A stretch of 64,000 bases of DNA from an uncultured Bacteroidota bacterium. Lineage in GTDB: Bacteria > Bacteroidota > Bacteroidia > Flavobacteriales > Flavobacteriaceae. The stretch lies in assembly GCA_902619855.1 (NCBI GenBank), contig CACNGE010000001.1, positions 1-64,000 of the forward strand, read 5' to 3'. The notes below the pieces were generated by a model. That model was not told the DNA's origin and did not search any database. It was given only the letters and a program-made list of their open reading frames with translations. Position 1 is the stretch's first letter. The number at the start of each line of letters is the position of its first letter. Position numbers and translations under genes: made by a program. Shown here in pieces: positions 37,388 through 45,804 of the stretch.

Positions 37388-39235
37388 ATGAAATTAAATG
37401 ACATGAAAGAGGCTAACGATCAGTTTATGCAAAAAAGTCATATTCATATTTTCGTTTATGTCTTTTTCCTTTTTTTGGCATCACAATTCCATTTGACTGC
37501 ACAAGAGACAGTTCTTGATGAAGTTATTGTCTCATCACCTCGAATTGAACTCTCATTAAATCAGCAATCCCGATCGGTCGTAACCATCACTGCCGAAGAG
37601 ATTGTAGAGAGTGGAGCAACAACTTTGATTGATATATTAGACAATGTTCCTGGGATCGAGCTTCGAAGTCGAGGAGCGCAAGATGTGCAATCAGACATCT
37701 ATATTCGTGGAGGTGGATTTGATCAAGTTCTTCTGTTGATCGATGGGATAAAGGTGGATAACCCACAAACAGGACATCACACACTCAATGCGATTGTCCC
37801 AATTGAGATGATCGATCGAATAGAAATTCTAAAGGGAGCAGCAGGTCGTATATATGGGCAAAATGCTTTTTCGGGCGCTATAAATATTGTGACGAAAAAA
37901 TCGCCAGCCGAAGGCCTAAAAGTTTTTCTTGGGGGTGGCTCTTTTGACTATCAAAAGGCAGCTGTATTTGCAGCAGACCAACGTGAGTCGTCGAGTCACA
38001 CACTACTGATCGAATCAACATCATCGGATGGCTATCGTTACAACACCGATTATTACAACCAAAACTATTTTTGGAAATCGAGCTGGGAGACGAGTCAAGA
38101 ACCACTAGACTTTATTGCTAGCTTTAATAATCGACATTTTGGAGCAAATGGATTTTATGCAAGACCTGAAAATACAGACCAATATGAAGCGACACAAAGC
38201 AGCTTGTTGGGGGTTTCAACTTCATTTCAACCCAATGATAAGTTGAGGGTTCAGCCGAAATTATATTGGAAACGTGGGCAAGACGAATATATATTTATAA
38301 GAAATAACCCAAGCATTTATAGAAACCTACACATCACCAATAAGGTAGGAGGTGAAGTAAACACGGCTTGGACGCACAAAGCAGGCACCACTGGAGTTGG
38401 TTTTGAGCTTGCAAGGGTCAGTATACAAAGCAATAACCTAGGCAATCACTTTCGTACGCTTATTCATGGGTATCTAGAACATCGGTATGCTAAGAATCGT
38501 TGGGATATTACCCCAGGACTTTCTATAAGCCACTACACTGATCAGGACACATTCTACTATCCTGGAATCGATATTGGCTATCAAATCGCAGATCATGCAA
38601 GATTGTATTTCAATTCTGGATACACCTATCGAATTCCAACATATACCGATTTGTATTACAACGACCCAAGTACAGAGGGAAACCAATCATTACTTCCTGA
38701 AAAATCACTCTCGACAGAGATCGGTTATCGCTTGCGCAAAAACAATTGGAAATTGTCCTTGTCTATTTTTCAACGTGATGCGAAGAACTATATCGATTAT
38801 GTTGCACAGCAAGAGAATGAGAAATGGAAGGCAACGAATATCGATGCGATAAAGACAAAAGGTGGGGAGTTTGACTTTATGACAATGATTGGCAGCCACA
38901 AGCTGTCATTCGGTTATGCCTTTTTGGATGATGATGTGAATGGGGTGAGTGCGATCTTTTCTCGTTACACTATCAATTCAAGAAAACACCATATTTCTTC
39001 TCGTTGGGGTGTGCAATGGAGTCAATCAATCAACACATCTGTTTCCTATGGTTATGCCGAGCAAGCTTCAGGTTATAACTATGATATTGTGGATGCTCAT
39101 ATTTGCTATAAAAATAATCGAATGATGCTTTCTTTGCAGGCAAATAACATCTTGAACACTGCTTATACAGAGCAAAACAATGTACCCATGCCCAAAGGAC
39201 ACATTTTACTTTCACTACATTATCAGCTGTATTAG
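37388..39235 (+). CDS. BtuB-like TonB-dependent receptor
   Basis: This 615-residue outer-membrane receptor lacks the N-terminal regulatory domain. The signal peptide ends FLASQFHLTAQ. The TonB box is VLDEVIVSSPRIE. The plug includes LLDILDNVPGIEL-like (IDILDNVPGIELRSRGAQ) and QVLLLIDGIKVDNPQTGHH, then IEILKGAAGRIYGQNAFSGAINI. The barrel follows and ends in LHYQLY. This compact layout is that of BtuB-type cobalamin receptors, but no cobalamin riboswitch precedes it, so the ligand is uncertain. The start may also be ATG 37403 or 37427. It overlaps recX by four bases tail to tail. Confidence 0.85.
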   Translation: MKLNDMKEANDQFMQKSHIHIFVYVFFLFLASQFHLTAQETVLDEVIVSSPRIELSLNQQSRSVVTITAEEIVESGATTLIDILDNVPGIELRSRGAQDVQSDIYIRGGGFDQVLLLIDGIKVDNPQTGHHTLNAIVPIEMIDRIEILKGAAGRIYGQNAFSGAINIVTKKSPAEGLKVFLGGGSFDYQKAAVFAADQRESSSHTLLIESTSSDGYRYNTDYYNQNYFWKSSWETSQEPLDFIASFNNRHFGANGFYARPENTDQYEATQSSLLGVSTSFQPNDKLRVQPKLYWKRGQDEYIFIRNNPSIYRNLHITNKVGGEVNTAWTHKAGTTGVGFELARVSIQSNNLGNHFRTLIHGYLEHRYAKNRWDITPGLSISHYTDQDTFYYPGIDIGYQIADHARLYFNSGYTYRIPTYTDLYYNDPSTEGNQSLLPEKSLSTEIGYRLRKNNWKLSLSIFQRDAKNYIDYVAQQENEKWKATNIDAIKTKGGEFDFMTMIGSHKLSFGYAFLDDDVNGVSAIFSRYTINSRKHHISSRWGVQWSQSINTSVSYGYAEQASGYNYDIVDAHICYKNNRMMLSLQANNILNTAYTEQNNVPMPKGHILLSLHYQLY

Positions 39236-39708
39236 TTGAACGTAAGTTTTCGTAAAGCACTAAAAATCAAATCATTTTCCCAACCACGATATTGAAGATA
39301 CTGAACCCATTTCTTTTTTCTTTTTTCAATTGATTCTTTCTTTTTTTTAAGATCCTCCCAGCGTTTTTGGGCGAGCGTATTAAAGGTCTGTTGATAGTCC
39401 TTTTCAGAAATTTGCTTGAGTCCCTTATCAATATTGTAAGTTGTAATCTTTCGGAGTTTCAGTTCGTTTACAATTCTTTTTTTCCCCCATTTTTTGATTG
39501 AAAATTTGCCTCGCACATAAAGCATAGCAAAACGCGTTTCGTTGAGATAATCGTGTTGAATCAAGTGAGAGATCACAGCATCAGAGGTATCACGATAAGC
39601 ACCGAGTTGTAGTAACTTATTTTTGACTTCCTGATGACATCTTTCTTGGTAAGCGCAGTATCGTTCTAGTCGAGTTTTTAGCTCTTCCAAAGAATAGGTC
39701 TTTCGCAT
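39232..39708 (-). CDS. recX: Regulatory protein RecX
   Basis: This 158-residue all-helical protein is built of three-helix repeats. Typical RecX landmarks are AYQERCHQEVKNKLLQLGAY, the turn HDYLNETRFAMLYVRGKFSIKKWGKKRI and the final LQYRGWENDLIFSAL. RecX caps and limits RecA filaments. A terminator separates it from the upstream gene rng, so it is probably expressed on its own. Confidence 0.9.
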   Translation of the reverse strand: MRKTYSLEELKTRLERYCAYQERCHQEVKNKLLQLGAYRDTSDAVISHLIQHDYLNETRFAMLYVRGKFSIKKWGKKRIVNELKLRKITTYNIDKGLKQISEKDYQQTFNTLAQKRWEDLKKKKESIEKRKKKWVQYLQYRGWENDLIFSALRKLTFN

Positions 39709-39720
39709 GGTCTAAAATAA

Positions 39721-39752
39721 AAAAAGCGACCCAAAACATTGAGTCGCTTTTA
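39721..39752 (-). terminator. Terminator after rng
   Basis: AAAAGCGAC (39722-39730) pairs with GTCGCTTTT (39743-39751). The A run at 39717-39725 gives the T tract on the minus strand. Confidence 0.8.
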
Positions 39753-39754
39753 TA

Positions 39755-41305
39755 TTAAATATGAATTACTTTACCATTATTATCAAAAAAACGGTAGTGT
39801 AGATAGGTGTAAGCATCGCGTGGAATAACTTTTATCCACTTTTTATGCTTGAGATACCAATGAAAACGAACAGATTTCATCCCTTGCATCAAATAAGCAG
39901 CAACAAAAGGATGCGCATGCAAGCGTATTTTCTTGCTACTGTGCTTTGGATGATTAACAATTTTCTCCAAGTCTGCCTCGATTCGATCGAGCAGAACAAT
40001 TGGAGCTTCCACTTCACCATCCTTATTAGGGTTGGGTTCCATGGTTTTGATATCCATTTCTGGTCTCACACGCTGACGAGTCATTTGAATAAGACCAATT
40101 TTACTGGGTGGAAGAATTTTGTGTTTAGCTCTGTCTGAGTTCATTTCCTCTCGGAAGTGATCAAAGAGTTTTCTCCTATTTTCAGATCGAATCATATCGA
40201 TAAAATCAATAACAATAATACCACCCATATCACGTAAACGCAATTGCCTTGCAATTTCAGTTGCAGCAATAAGGTTCACTTCGAGTGCAGTATCTTCTTG
40301 ATTTTTAGCCTTATTTGAGCGATTTCCACTATTGACATCAATGACGTGGAGTGCTTCAGTATGCTCGATAATCAGATAAGCACCACGACTCATTGAAACT
40401 GTGTGACCAAATGAAGATTTGATTTGTCGCTCAACTCCAAAACGCTCAAAAATGGGTGTTTCGGATTTGAACAGTTTTACAATCGACTTTTTTTCAGGAG
40501 CGATTTGATCCAAATAATCTTTCACTTCTCCAACCATCTTTTTGTCATCGACGTGGATTCCTGTGAAGCTGTCATCAAAAATATCTCGCAATATGCTCGA
40601 AGCACGATTGAGTTCACTCAATACTCTTGAAGGGTAGTCGGCTTTCTTTATTGATTTGCAAAGGTCTAACCAACGTTTGTGAAGTTGTTGCATATCCCGA
40701 TCGAGCTCTGCCACTTTTTTTTCATGAGCGACTGTGCGAACGATCACACCAAACCCTTTAGGTTTGATACTAAGCACCAATTTTTTAAGGCGTGTTTTTT
40801 CTTCTCTCGTTGGTATTTTTTGAGATATAGAAACACGATCTGAAAATGGAATCAACACCAAATATCGACCAGCCAAGGACAATTCAGAACTGATTCTTGG
40901 TCCTTTGGTTGAAATCGGTTCCTTGATGATTTGAACCAATACAGATTGGTTAGATTGAACTGCGTCTGCAATTGCCCCGTCTTTGTGAATTTCGGGTTCT
41001 AAAGCAAACTTTTTAAGAGAAAAATCTTTCACTTTACCTGTGCTTACACCTTTGATGAATTTAAGAAAACTGCGTACTCTGGGTCCTAGATCATGATAAT
41101 GCAAAAAGGCATCTTTTTCATAACCTACATTGACAAATGCAGCATTCAATCCAGGAAGTATTTTTTTAATCTTTGCAAGAAAAATATCACCAACGTGAAA
41201 TTTATTCGTGCCAACTTCCTTTTGATATTCGATCAATTTTCCGTCCTTAAGCAAGGCAAAATCTACAGATGAGGATTTTGAACGAATGATTAGTTCTTTA
41301 CTCAT
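39755..41305 (-). CDS. rng: Ribonuclease E/G family endoribonuclease
   Basis: This 516-residue endoribonuclease acts in rRNA maturation and mRNA decay. It has an N-terminal S1 domain (KFHVGDIFLAKIKKILPGLNAAFVNVG), then the 5'-sensor/RNase H-like region. The catalytic DNase I-like part includes HVIDVNSGNRS and GGIIVIDFIDM, which hold the two metal-binding Asp residues. The length fits RNase G; the C-terminal degradosome scaffold of RNase E is missing. It is preceded on the same strand by a 30-residue basic protein gene and HU. A hairpin in the leader (41390-41421) could be a regulatory or processing site. Confidence 0.93.
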   Translation of the reverse strand: MSKELIIRSKSSSVDFALLKDGKLIEYQKEVGTNKFHVGDIFLAKIKKILPGLNAAFVNVGYEKDAFLHYHDLGPRVRSFLKFIKGVSTGKVKDFSLKKFALEPEIHKDGAIADAVQSNQSVLVQIIKEPISTKGPRISSELSLAGRYLVLIPFSDRVSISQKIPTREEKTRLKKLVLSIKPKGFGVIVRTVAHEKKVAELDRDMQQLHKRWLDLCKSIKKADYPSRVLSELNRASSILRDIFDDSFTGIHVDDKKMVGEVKDYLDQIAPEKKSIVKLFKSETPIFERFGVERQIKSSFGHTVSMSRGAYLIIEHTEALHVIDVNSGNRSNKAKNQEDTALEVNLIAATEIARQLRLRDMGGIIVIDFIDMIRSENRRKLFDHFREEMNSDRAKHKILPPSKIGLIQMTRQRVRPEMDIKTMEPNPNKDGEVEAPIVLLDRIEADLEKIVNHPKHSSKKIRLHAHPFVAAYLMQGMKSVRFHWYLKHKKWIKVIPRDAYTYLHYRFFDNNGKVIHI

Positions 41306-41389
41306 AATGATGATTTAGTTCCTTCGAATTATATAATCCGAGGGAGGGATTAAACAAGATTTTGCACAGGATTTATGTGCGTCGGGGAA

Positions 41390-41421
41390 ATGATTTTTGG
41401 CAGTCAAAGGCCGAAAATCAT
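41390..41421 (-). other. Inverted repeat in the rng leader
   Basis: ATGATTTTTGGC (41390-41401) and GCCGAAAATCAT (41410-41421) form a 12-bp stem with one G-T pair and an 8-base loop. No T run follows on either strand, so it is not an ordinary terminator. It lies between the 30-residue basic gene and rng. Confidence 0.6.
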
Positions 41422-41461
41422 CTCATGTCAAAGATCGTGTTGGGCAATGCGGCACTGTAAC

Positions 41462-41554
41462 TTACGCTTTCTTTTTATGTCTGTTTGCGCGACTTCTTTT
41501 TTTGCGCTTGTGCGTGGCTACCTTGTGCCTTTTTCTTTTTTTACCACTTGGCAT
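41462..41554 (-). CDS. 30-residue very basic conserved-looking protein
   Basis: This small frame encodes MPSGKKRKRHKVATHKRKKR followed by SRANRHKKKA. About 60% of its residues are Lys, Arg or His. Such composition is that of a ribosomal or nucleoid-associated peptide. From memory, near-identical short proteins occur next to RNase G and HU in related bacteria, which supports a real gene. It lies between HU and rng on the same strand, 24 bases after the HU stop, so it is probably co-transcribed. The exact family is not certain. Confidence 0.75.
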   Translation of the reverse strand: MPSGKKRKRHKVATHKRKKRSRANRHKKKA

Positions 41555-41578
41555 AGTGAGTATTTAAATATTAATGAA

Positions 41579-41869
41579 CTATGATACTTTTACCTTTTCT
41601 TTAATTCGATCGACAAAAACTTTGGCAGGCTTAAAAGCCGGGATATTTTGTGCCGGAATCGAAATGGTAACATTTTTTGAAATGTTTCTACCTTTTTTTT
41701 CAGCACGTGTCTTTATTATGAAACTCCCAAAACCTCGTAGATAAACATTTTCTCCAGTTTCTAAAGAATTTTTAACTTCTTTCATAAATTGCTCTATAAT
41801 TGCCTGAGTTTCAATTTTTTCAACGCCAAGACGATCCGAAATTTTGGTGACAATATCTGCTTTTGTCAT
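41579..41869 (-). CDS. HU/IHF family DNA-binding protein
   Basis: This 96-residue histone-like protein starts at MTKADIVTKISDRLG; the frame is open 35 codons further upstream but without family similarity. It has the dimerising helices (AIIEQFMKEVKNSLETGENV), the DNA-bending arm start LRGFGSFIIKTRAEKKGRN and the arm end IPAQNIPAFKPAKVF with the conserved Pro. It bends and compacts DNA. It is divergent from mutY and upstream of the basic peptide and rng. Confidence 0.95.
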   Translation of the reverse strand: MTKADIVTKISDRLGVEKIETQAIIEQFMKEVKNSLETGENVYLRGFGSFIIKTRAEKKGRNISKNVTISIPAQNIPAFKPAKVFVDRIKEKVKVS

Positions 41870-41975
41870 ACTTGTTAGTTTTGGTTTATTATAATTTTTT
41901 TGGTGAGCAAATATATAAATTATAATTGAGTAAATCTCTTGCTTATCAGGGTATAAATTAAATATCTTGCACATA

Positions 41976-43022
41976 ATGTCAGCAAACGATTATTTTTCGA
42001 ACAAAATTCAGCAATGGTATTCTGAAAATAAAAGGGATTTGCCTTGGCGTCATGATAATGACCCTTACAGAGTTTGGCTTTCCGAAATTATCCTTCAGCA
42101 GACTCGTGTCGCCTATGGCGAATCTTATTTTAATACATTCGCCACAACTTTTCCTAACGTTCATTTATTGGCTGCCGCCAGTGAAGAAAAAGTATTAAAA
42201 CTCTGGCAAGGATTGGGGTATTACAGCAGGGCTCTTAACCTGCACAAGACGGCTATTTTAGTTGCCAATAACATGGATGGAATTTTCCCTAAAACCTATA
42301 AGGACTTGCTTGCGCTCCCCGGTGTTGGGCCCTACACTGCTGCTGCTATTTCGTCAATTTGTTATCACGAACCACATGCTGTTGTTGATGGAAATGTATA
42401 TCGTGTGTTGTCTCGTTTTTTTGGAATCAAGACTCCCATCGATCAACATCAATCAAAAAAACAATTTGAAACCCTTGCCAATGATTTGCTCGACACAAAT
42501 CAACCAGGTAACTACAATCAGGCAATTATGGAATTTGGTGCCATGCAGTGCACGCCCAAATCCCCAAACTGTCATCAATGCATTTTGAATCAAGCTTGTG
42601 TTGCACGACAAACCAACAAGGTGAGTGAATATCCTTACAAGAAAAAAAATAAAACGATTAAAAAACGATATTTTAATTATTTTGTTCCTTTGCTTCCCAA
42701 CAACAAAACTGCACTCATTCAAAGAAAAGAAAAAGATATTTGGCAACATCTTTACCAATTCCCTCTGATAGAATCCAAGAGCCCTTTGACTGCAAAAAGC
42801 ATGAGTCAGCAGGAACAATTTCCAGCATGGGCTTTGTCTGAAAAACTCTATCTTTTCAACCCCAAACCCTGGGTACATCAATTAACACATCAACATATTT
42901 ATGCCAGTTTTTGGATTGCACCAACAGTTGCTGTTCCCCATAAAATCGTCTCAACAGCAAAGCTGACCGATTACCCAGTGTCGAGACTGATTGAACGATT
43001 CTTGCACAAGTTTTTCGATTAG
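41976..43022 (+). CDS. mutY: A/G-specific adenine glycosylase MutY
   Basis: This 348-residue glycosylase removes adenine opposite 8-oxoguanine. The HhH-GPD fold carries SEIILQQTRV, the hairpin LPGVGPYTAAAI and VVDGNVYRVLSR with the catalytic Asp. The 4Fe-4S ligands are in CTPKSPNCHQCILNQAC. A C-terminal NUDIX-like domain recognising 8-oxoG starts near residue 220. The start is ATG 41976 (MSANDYF), although a TTG nine bases upstream is in frame. It leads the mutY-ssb-gldE-gldD gene series. Confidence 0.95.
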   Translation: MSANDYFSNKIQQWYSENKRDLPWRHDNDPYRVWLSEIILQQTRVAYGESYFNTFATTFPNVHLLAAASEEKVLKLWQGLGYYSRALNLHKTAILVANNMDGIFPKTYKDLLALPGVGPYTAAAISSICYHEPHAVVDGNVYRVLSRFFGIKTPIDQHQSKKQFETLANDLLDTNQPGNYNQAIMEFGAMQCTPKSPNCHQCILNQACVARQTNKVSEYPYKKKNKTIKKRYFNYFVPLLPNNKTALIQRKEKDIWQHLYQFPLIESKSPLTAKSMSQQEQFPAWALSEKLYLFNPKPWVHQLTHQHIYASFWIAPTVAVPHKIVSTAKLTDYPVSRLIERFLHKFFD

Positions 43023-43046
43023 CTTATTTTTGGTAGAAACATAGTT

Positions 43047-43448
43047 ATGAGTGGTACTTTAAATAAGGTAATGCTAATTGGTCATCTTGGTGATGAAGTC
43101 AAATTGCGATATTTTGACAACGGAGGCTGTATTGGTCGTTTTCCGTTGGCGACAAATGAAAGCTATACAAACAAGCAAACAGGAGAGCAAGTGACCAATA
43201 CCGAGTGGCACAACATTGTTTTGAGAAATAAAGCAGCTGAAACCTGCGAAAAGTTCCTCAACAAAGGGGACAAGCTTTTTGTTGAAGGACGTATCAAAAC
43301 ACGCAAGTGGCAAGGGGATGACGGCAACCCACGATACAGTACCGAAATCCATGTGGATGAATTTACGTTTTTAACTAACCGCCCGAAAGACTCAACCCCA
43401 CAAGAACAAAATTTACCTGTAGATGGTGACGATGATCTACCTTTCTAA
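43047..43448 (+). CDS. ssb: Single-stranded DNA-binding protein
   Basis: This 133-residue OB-fold protein protects single-stranded DNA (NKVMLIGHLGDEVKLRYFDN, TEWHNIVLRNKAAE, LFVEGRIKTRKWQ). The short linker ends in the acidic tip DGDDDLPF, the conserved docking site for replication and repair proteins. It lies 24 bases after mutY and 11 bases before gldE. Confidence 0.97.
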   Translation: MSGTLNKVMLIGHLGDEVKLRYFDNGGCIGRFPLATNESYTNKQTGEQVTNTEWHNIVLRNKAAETCEKFLNKGDKLFVEGRIKTRKWQGDDGNPRYSTEIHVDEFTFLTNRPKDSTPQEQNLPVDGDDDLPF

Positions 43449-43459
43449 TTTGAACCCCC

Positions 43460-44761
43460 TTGTTGACAACACTTGTCTTTATTGCTGATGGAATCGACAT
43501 CGATATATTGCTTCGATTCACACTTCTTTTCCTACTTCTAATCAGTTCTGGATTAACGTCGGGATCAGAAGTTGCTTTTTTTGCACTTTCTCCAGCCACA
43601 CTCAAAGCTGCTGCCAATCACTCTCAAAGGACAAATAGATTAATGGCTAAACTTCGCCAGAATCCACAGCGATTACTTGCAACGATTTTGATCCTCAATA
43701 ATCTCATAAACATCTCTATCGTCATGCTTTTTGCAAGCATGAACCACGCACTATTTTCGGGAATTCCGTACCCATGGCTCACTTTGCTTGTTGAGGTTGG
43801 GTTTGTAGCTGCATTTATCTTGATTTTTGGTGATATTATACCCAAGGTATATGCCAATCGAAATGCCGAATCCTTTGCGCTATTGATGGCACTTCCTTTG
43901 TTTGTCATCGATCGGTATTTATTGTTTTTTCTTGCTGTTCCCCTGAGTAAATTTACATATTTTTTTCAAAAAAGATTACAGAAACGCACTTCAGACTTCT
44001 CTGTGGATCAGCTGTCAAAAGCACTTGAAATGACCGAAGATTCTGCCACTTCGAATGAAGAACAAAAACTTTTGGAAGGAATCGTCAACTTTGGAAATTT
44101 TGATGTCAAACAAGTTATGAGACCCCGAATTGATGTATTTGCACTCAACCAAGAGGAGTCCTTTAAAGATGTTTTGGAGAAAGTTGTAGAAAAAGGGTAT
44201 TCGAGAGTTCCTGTATACAATGAACAGATCGATACGATTTCTGGGGTATTGTATATCAAAGATTTACTGCCCCATATTCACCTTAAAAATTTTGATTGGG
44301 TATCCATTCTTCGAGAGCCGTATTTTGTTCCTGAAAATAAAAAACTAGATGATTTGCTTGTAGAGTTTCAATCAAAACGAATTCATTTGGCGGTGGTTGT
44401 TGATGAATATGGTGGAACTTCAGGTGTTGTTTCTCTTGAAGACGTCATTGAAGAAATTGTTGGCGAGATCAGCGATGAGTTTGACGATGATGACTTTATG
44501 TTCTCGAAGATAGATGAGAACACTTTTGTCTTGGAGGGGAAAACTTACCTTAAGGATTTTTACCGAATACTTTCGATAAGGGATTTAAAGCCCTTTGAAG
44601 ACATGAAAGGTGAGTCTGAAACCTTAGCTGGATTTGTTCTTGAATATCTTGGGTATTTCCCAAAAGCAAAAACTTCTTTTTCTTTTGCCAATTGTACTTT
44701 TGTAGTCGAAGCAACTGATCGAAAACGAATCAAACAACTCAAGGTGACAAATCATAAGTAA
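43460..44761 (+). CDS. gldE: Gliding motility-associated protein GldE (CorC/HlyC type)
   Basis: This 433-residue membrane protein starts at TTG 43460 (TTG-TTG-ACA). The N-terminal DUF21 domain has four hydrophobic segments (about residues 13-35, 65-90, 95-120 and 130-160). A CBS-domain pair follows (KQVMRPRIDVFALNQEES and LLVEFQSKRIHLAVVVDEYG), then a CorC_HlyC domain (EGETYLKDF-like, here EGKTYLKDFYRIL). The order ssb-gldE-gldD is that of gliding Flavobacterium relatives, which supports the name over a generic magnesium/cobalt efflux protein. Confidence 0.88.
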   Translation: MLTTLVFIADGIDIDILLRFTLLFLLLISSGLTSGSEVAFFALSPATLKAAANHSQRTNRLMAKLRQNPQRLLATILILNNLINISIVMLFASMNHALFSGIPYPWLTLLVEVGFVAAFILIFGDIIPKVYANRNAESFALLMALPLFVIDRYLLFFLAVPLSKFTYFFQKRLQKRTSDFSVDQLSKALEMTEDSATSNEEQKLLEGIVNFGNFDVKQVMRPRIDVFALNQEESFKDVLEKVVEKGYSRVPVYNEQIDTISGVLYIKDLLPHIHLKNFDWVSILREPYFVPENKKLDDLLVEFQSKRIHLAVVVDEYGGTSGVVSLEDVIEEIVGEISDEFDDDDFMFSKIDENTFVLEGKTYLKDFYRILSIRDLKPFEDMKGESETLAGFVLEYLGYFPKAKTSFSFANCTFVVEATDRKRIKQLKVTNHK

Positions 44762-44771
44762 AAGCATTTCT

Positions 44772-45311
44772 GTGAAAAAAATCATTGTTTTACTTTTCAT
44801 TGTTGGTTGTCATACACCCATGCCCAAAGCAAGTGGGATGTTAGCGCTGGATTATCCCACACCAAACTACCAAGCCATTGTTTCAGATTGTCCATTCGAT
44901 TTTGATATCAATTCTCTATCATCAATTGATTTGCAGTCCAATTGCTTTTTTTCCTTGTCCTATCCAACGATGAAAGCAAAAGTATATATGAGTTATTTTG
45001 ATCTTCGTCAGCACAATATTGATGATTTGATCAAGGATTTTAATGATCGTCTCACCGATCATACAAGACATCAAGCGCGGATTCAAGAAAGTACCTACAA
45101 AAGTATAGAGCACCAGAAATATGGGCGATTTTTTGAAATCACTGCAAATGCACCATCCAACCTACATTATATGGTTACAGATCAAAAAAATCATTTTATT
45201 TCTGGCTTATTGTTTTTTTCTGCAACGCCCAATTATGACTCTTTATACCCTGCAGTACAGTATATCAAAAATGATTTGCGACAATTGACAGAGAGCTTGA
45301 CTTGGCGCTAA
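44772..45311 (+). CDS. gldD: Gliding motility lipoprotein GldD
   Basis: This 179-residue lipoprotein starts at GTG 44772. The short signal ends VLLFIVGC, with the lipid-modified cysteine at residue 13. Family-like segments are GMLALDYPTPNYQ, KVYMSYFDLRQHNIDDLIKD and ISGLLFFSATPNYDSLYPAV. GldD is needed for gliding and T9SS function in related species. It starts ten bases after gldE. The 3' end overlaps the convergent metal-binding lipoprotein by four bases. Confidence 0.9.
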   Translation: MKKIIVLLFIVGCHTPMPKASGMLALDYPTPNYQAIVSDCPFDFDINSLSSIDLQSNCFFSLSYPTMKAKVYMSYFDLRQHNIDDLIKDFNDRLTDHTRHQARIQESTYKSIEHQKYGRFFEITANAPSNLHYMVTDQKNHFISGLLFFSATPNYDSLYPAVQYIKNDLRQLTESLTWR

Positions 45312-45736
45312 GTATTCTTTTTTGCGCAAGTTTCTTTTTTGCAGGCATCTTTTTTAGTGCAGCAGCCTGATTTTTTATTTGAAGCAGATGACATGTTTGA
45401 CACTGTGTATGTATCGCCAGTATTGATCACTGTCAGTGCCAAGTCGTCGGTTTTCAAAAGGGATGAATTATAGAGTACAGTAGCAATTGAGGTTTCGAAA
45501 TCCACTGATGCCATTTGTACACCTTCCATCTTTTTCAAATTGTTTTCGATTGCTTTGGCACAACCCATTTTACACATCATGCCAGAAATAGAAAATGAGG
45601 CCTCAGACAGATTGGTGTCATCTACATTCTCTGCAATGTTAGTCGTTGCAGCTACAACTTTGATTTCTGGTTTTGGTTGTTGGGTACATCCAATAAGAAA
45701 AAGCAAACTCGTTAGTGAAAATAGTAATGATTTCAT
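45308..45736 (-). CDS. Heavy-metal-associated (HMA) domain lipoprotein
   Basis: This 142-residue lipoprotein has a lipobox (LFLIGC, cysteine 17). Residues 45-112 form an HMA domain with metal-binding motif GMMCKMGCAKAIE. That is C-x-x-x-C rather than the common C-x-x-C spacing. The last 25 residues hold five more cysteines among lysines (KSGCCTKKDACKKETCAKK). It probably binds copper or another soft metal in the periplasm. It stands alone, divergent from the EamA permease gene. Confidence 0.83.
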   Translation of the reverse strand: MKSLLFSLTSLLFLIGCTQQPKPEIKVVAATTNIAENVDDTNLSEASFSISGMMCKMGCAKAIENNLKKMEGVQMASVDFETSIATVLYNSSLLKTDDLALTVINTGDTYTVSNMSSASNKKSGCCTKKDACKKETCAKKNT

Positions 45737-45804
45737 GCGAATGATTTATTGTGTAAATGTACCAATTAATCTTAAAACATTTCCCACCTTTGTTCAGTAA
45801 AGCT

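Noticed and set aside
37350-37388. Possible cobalamin riboswitch before the BtuB-like receptor
   Set aside because: Only 38 bases separate atpC from the receptor gene and no B12-box sequence is present.
41375-41584. Plus-strand frame of 69 residues next to HU
   Set aside because: It is antisense to the 30-residue basic gene and the rng-leader hairpin, and has no family-like content.
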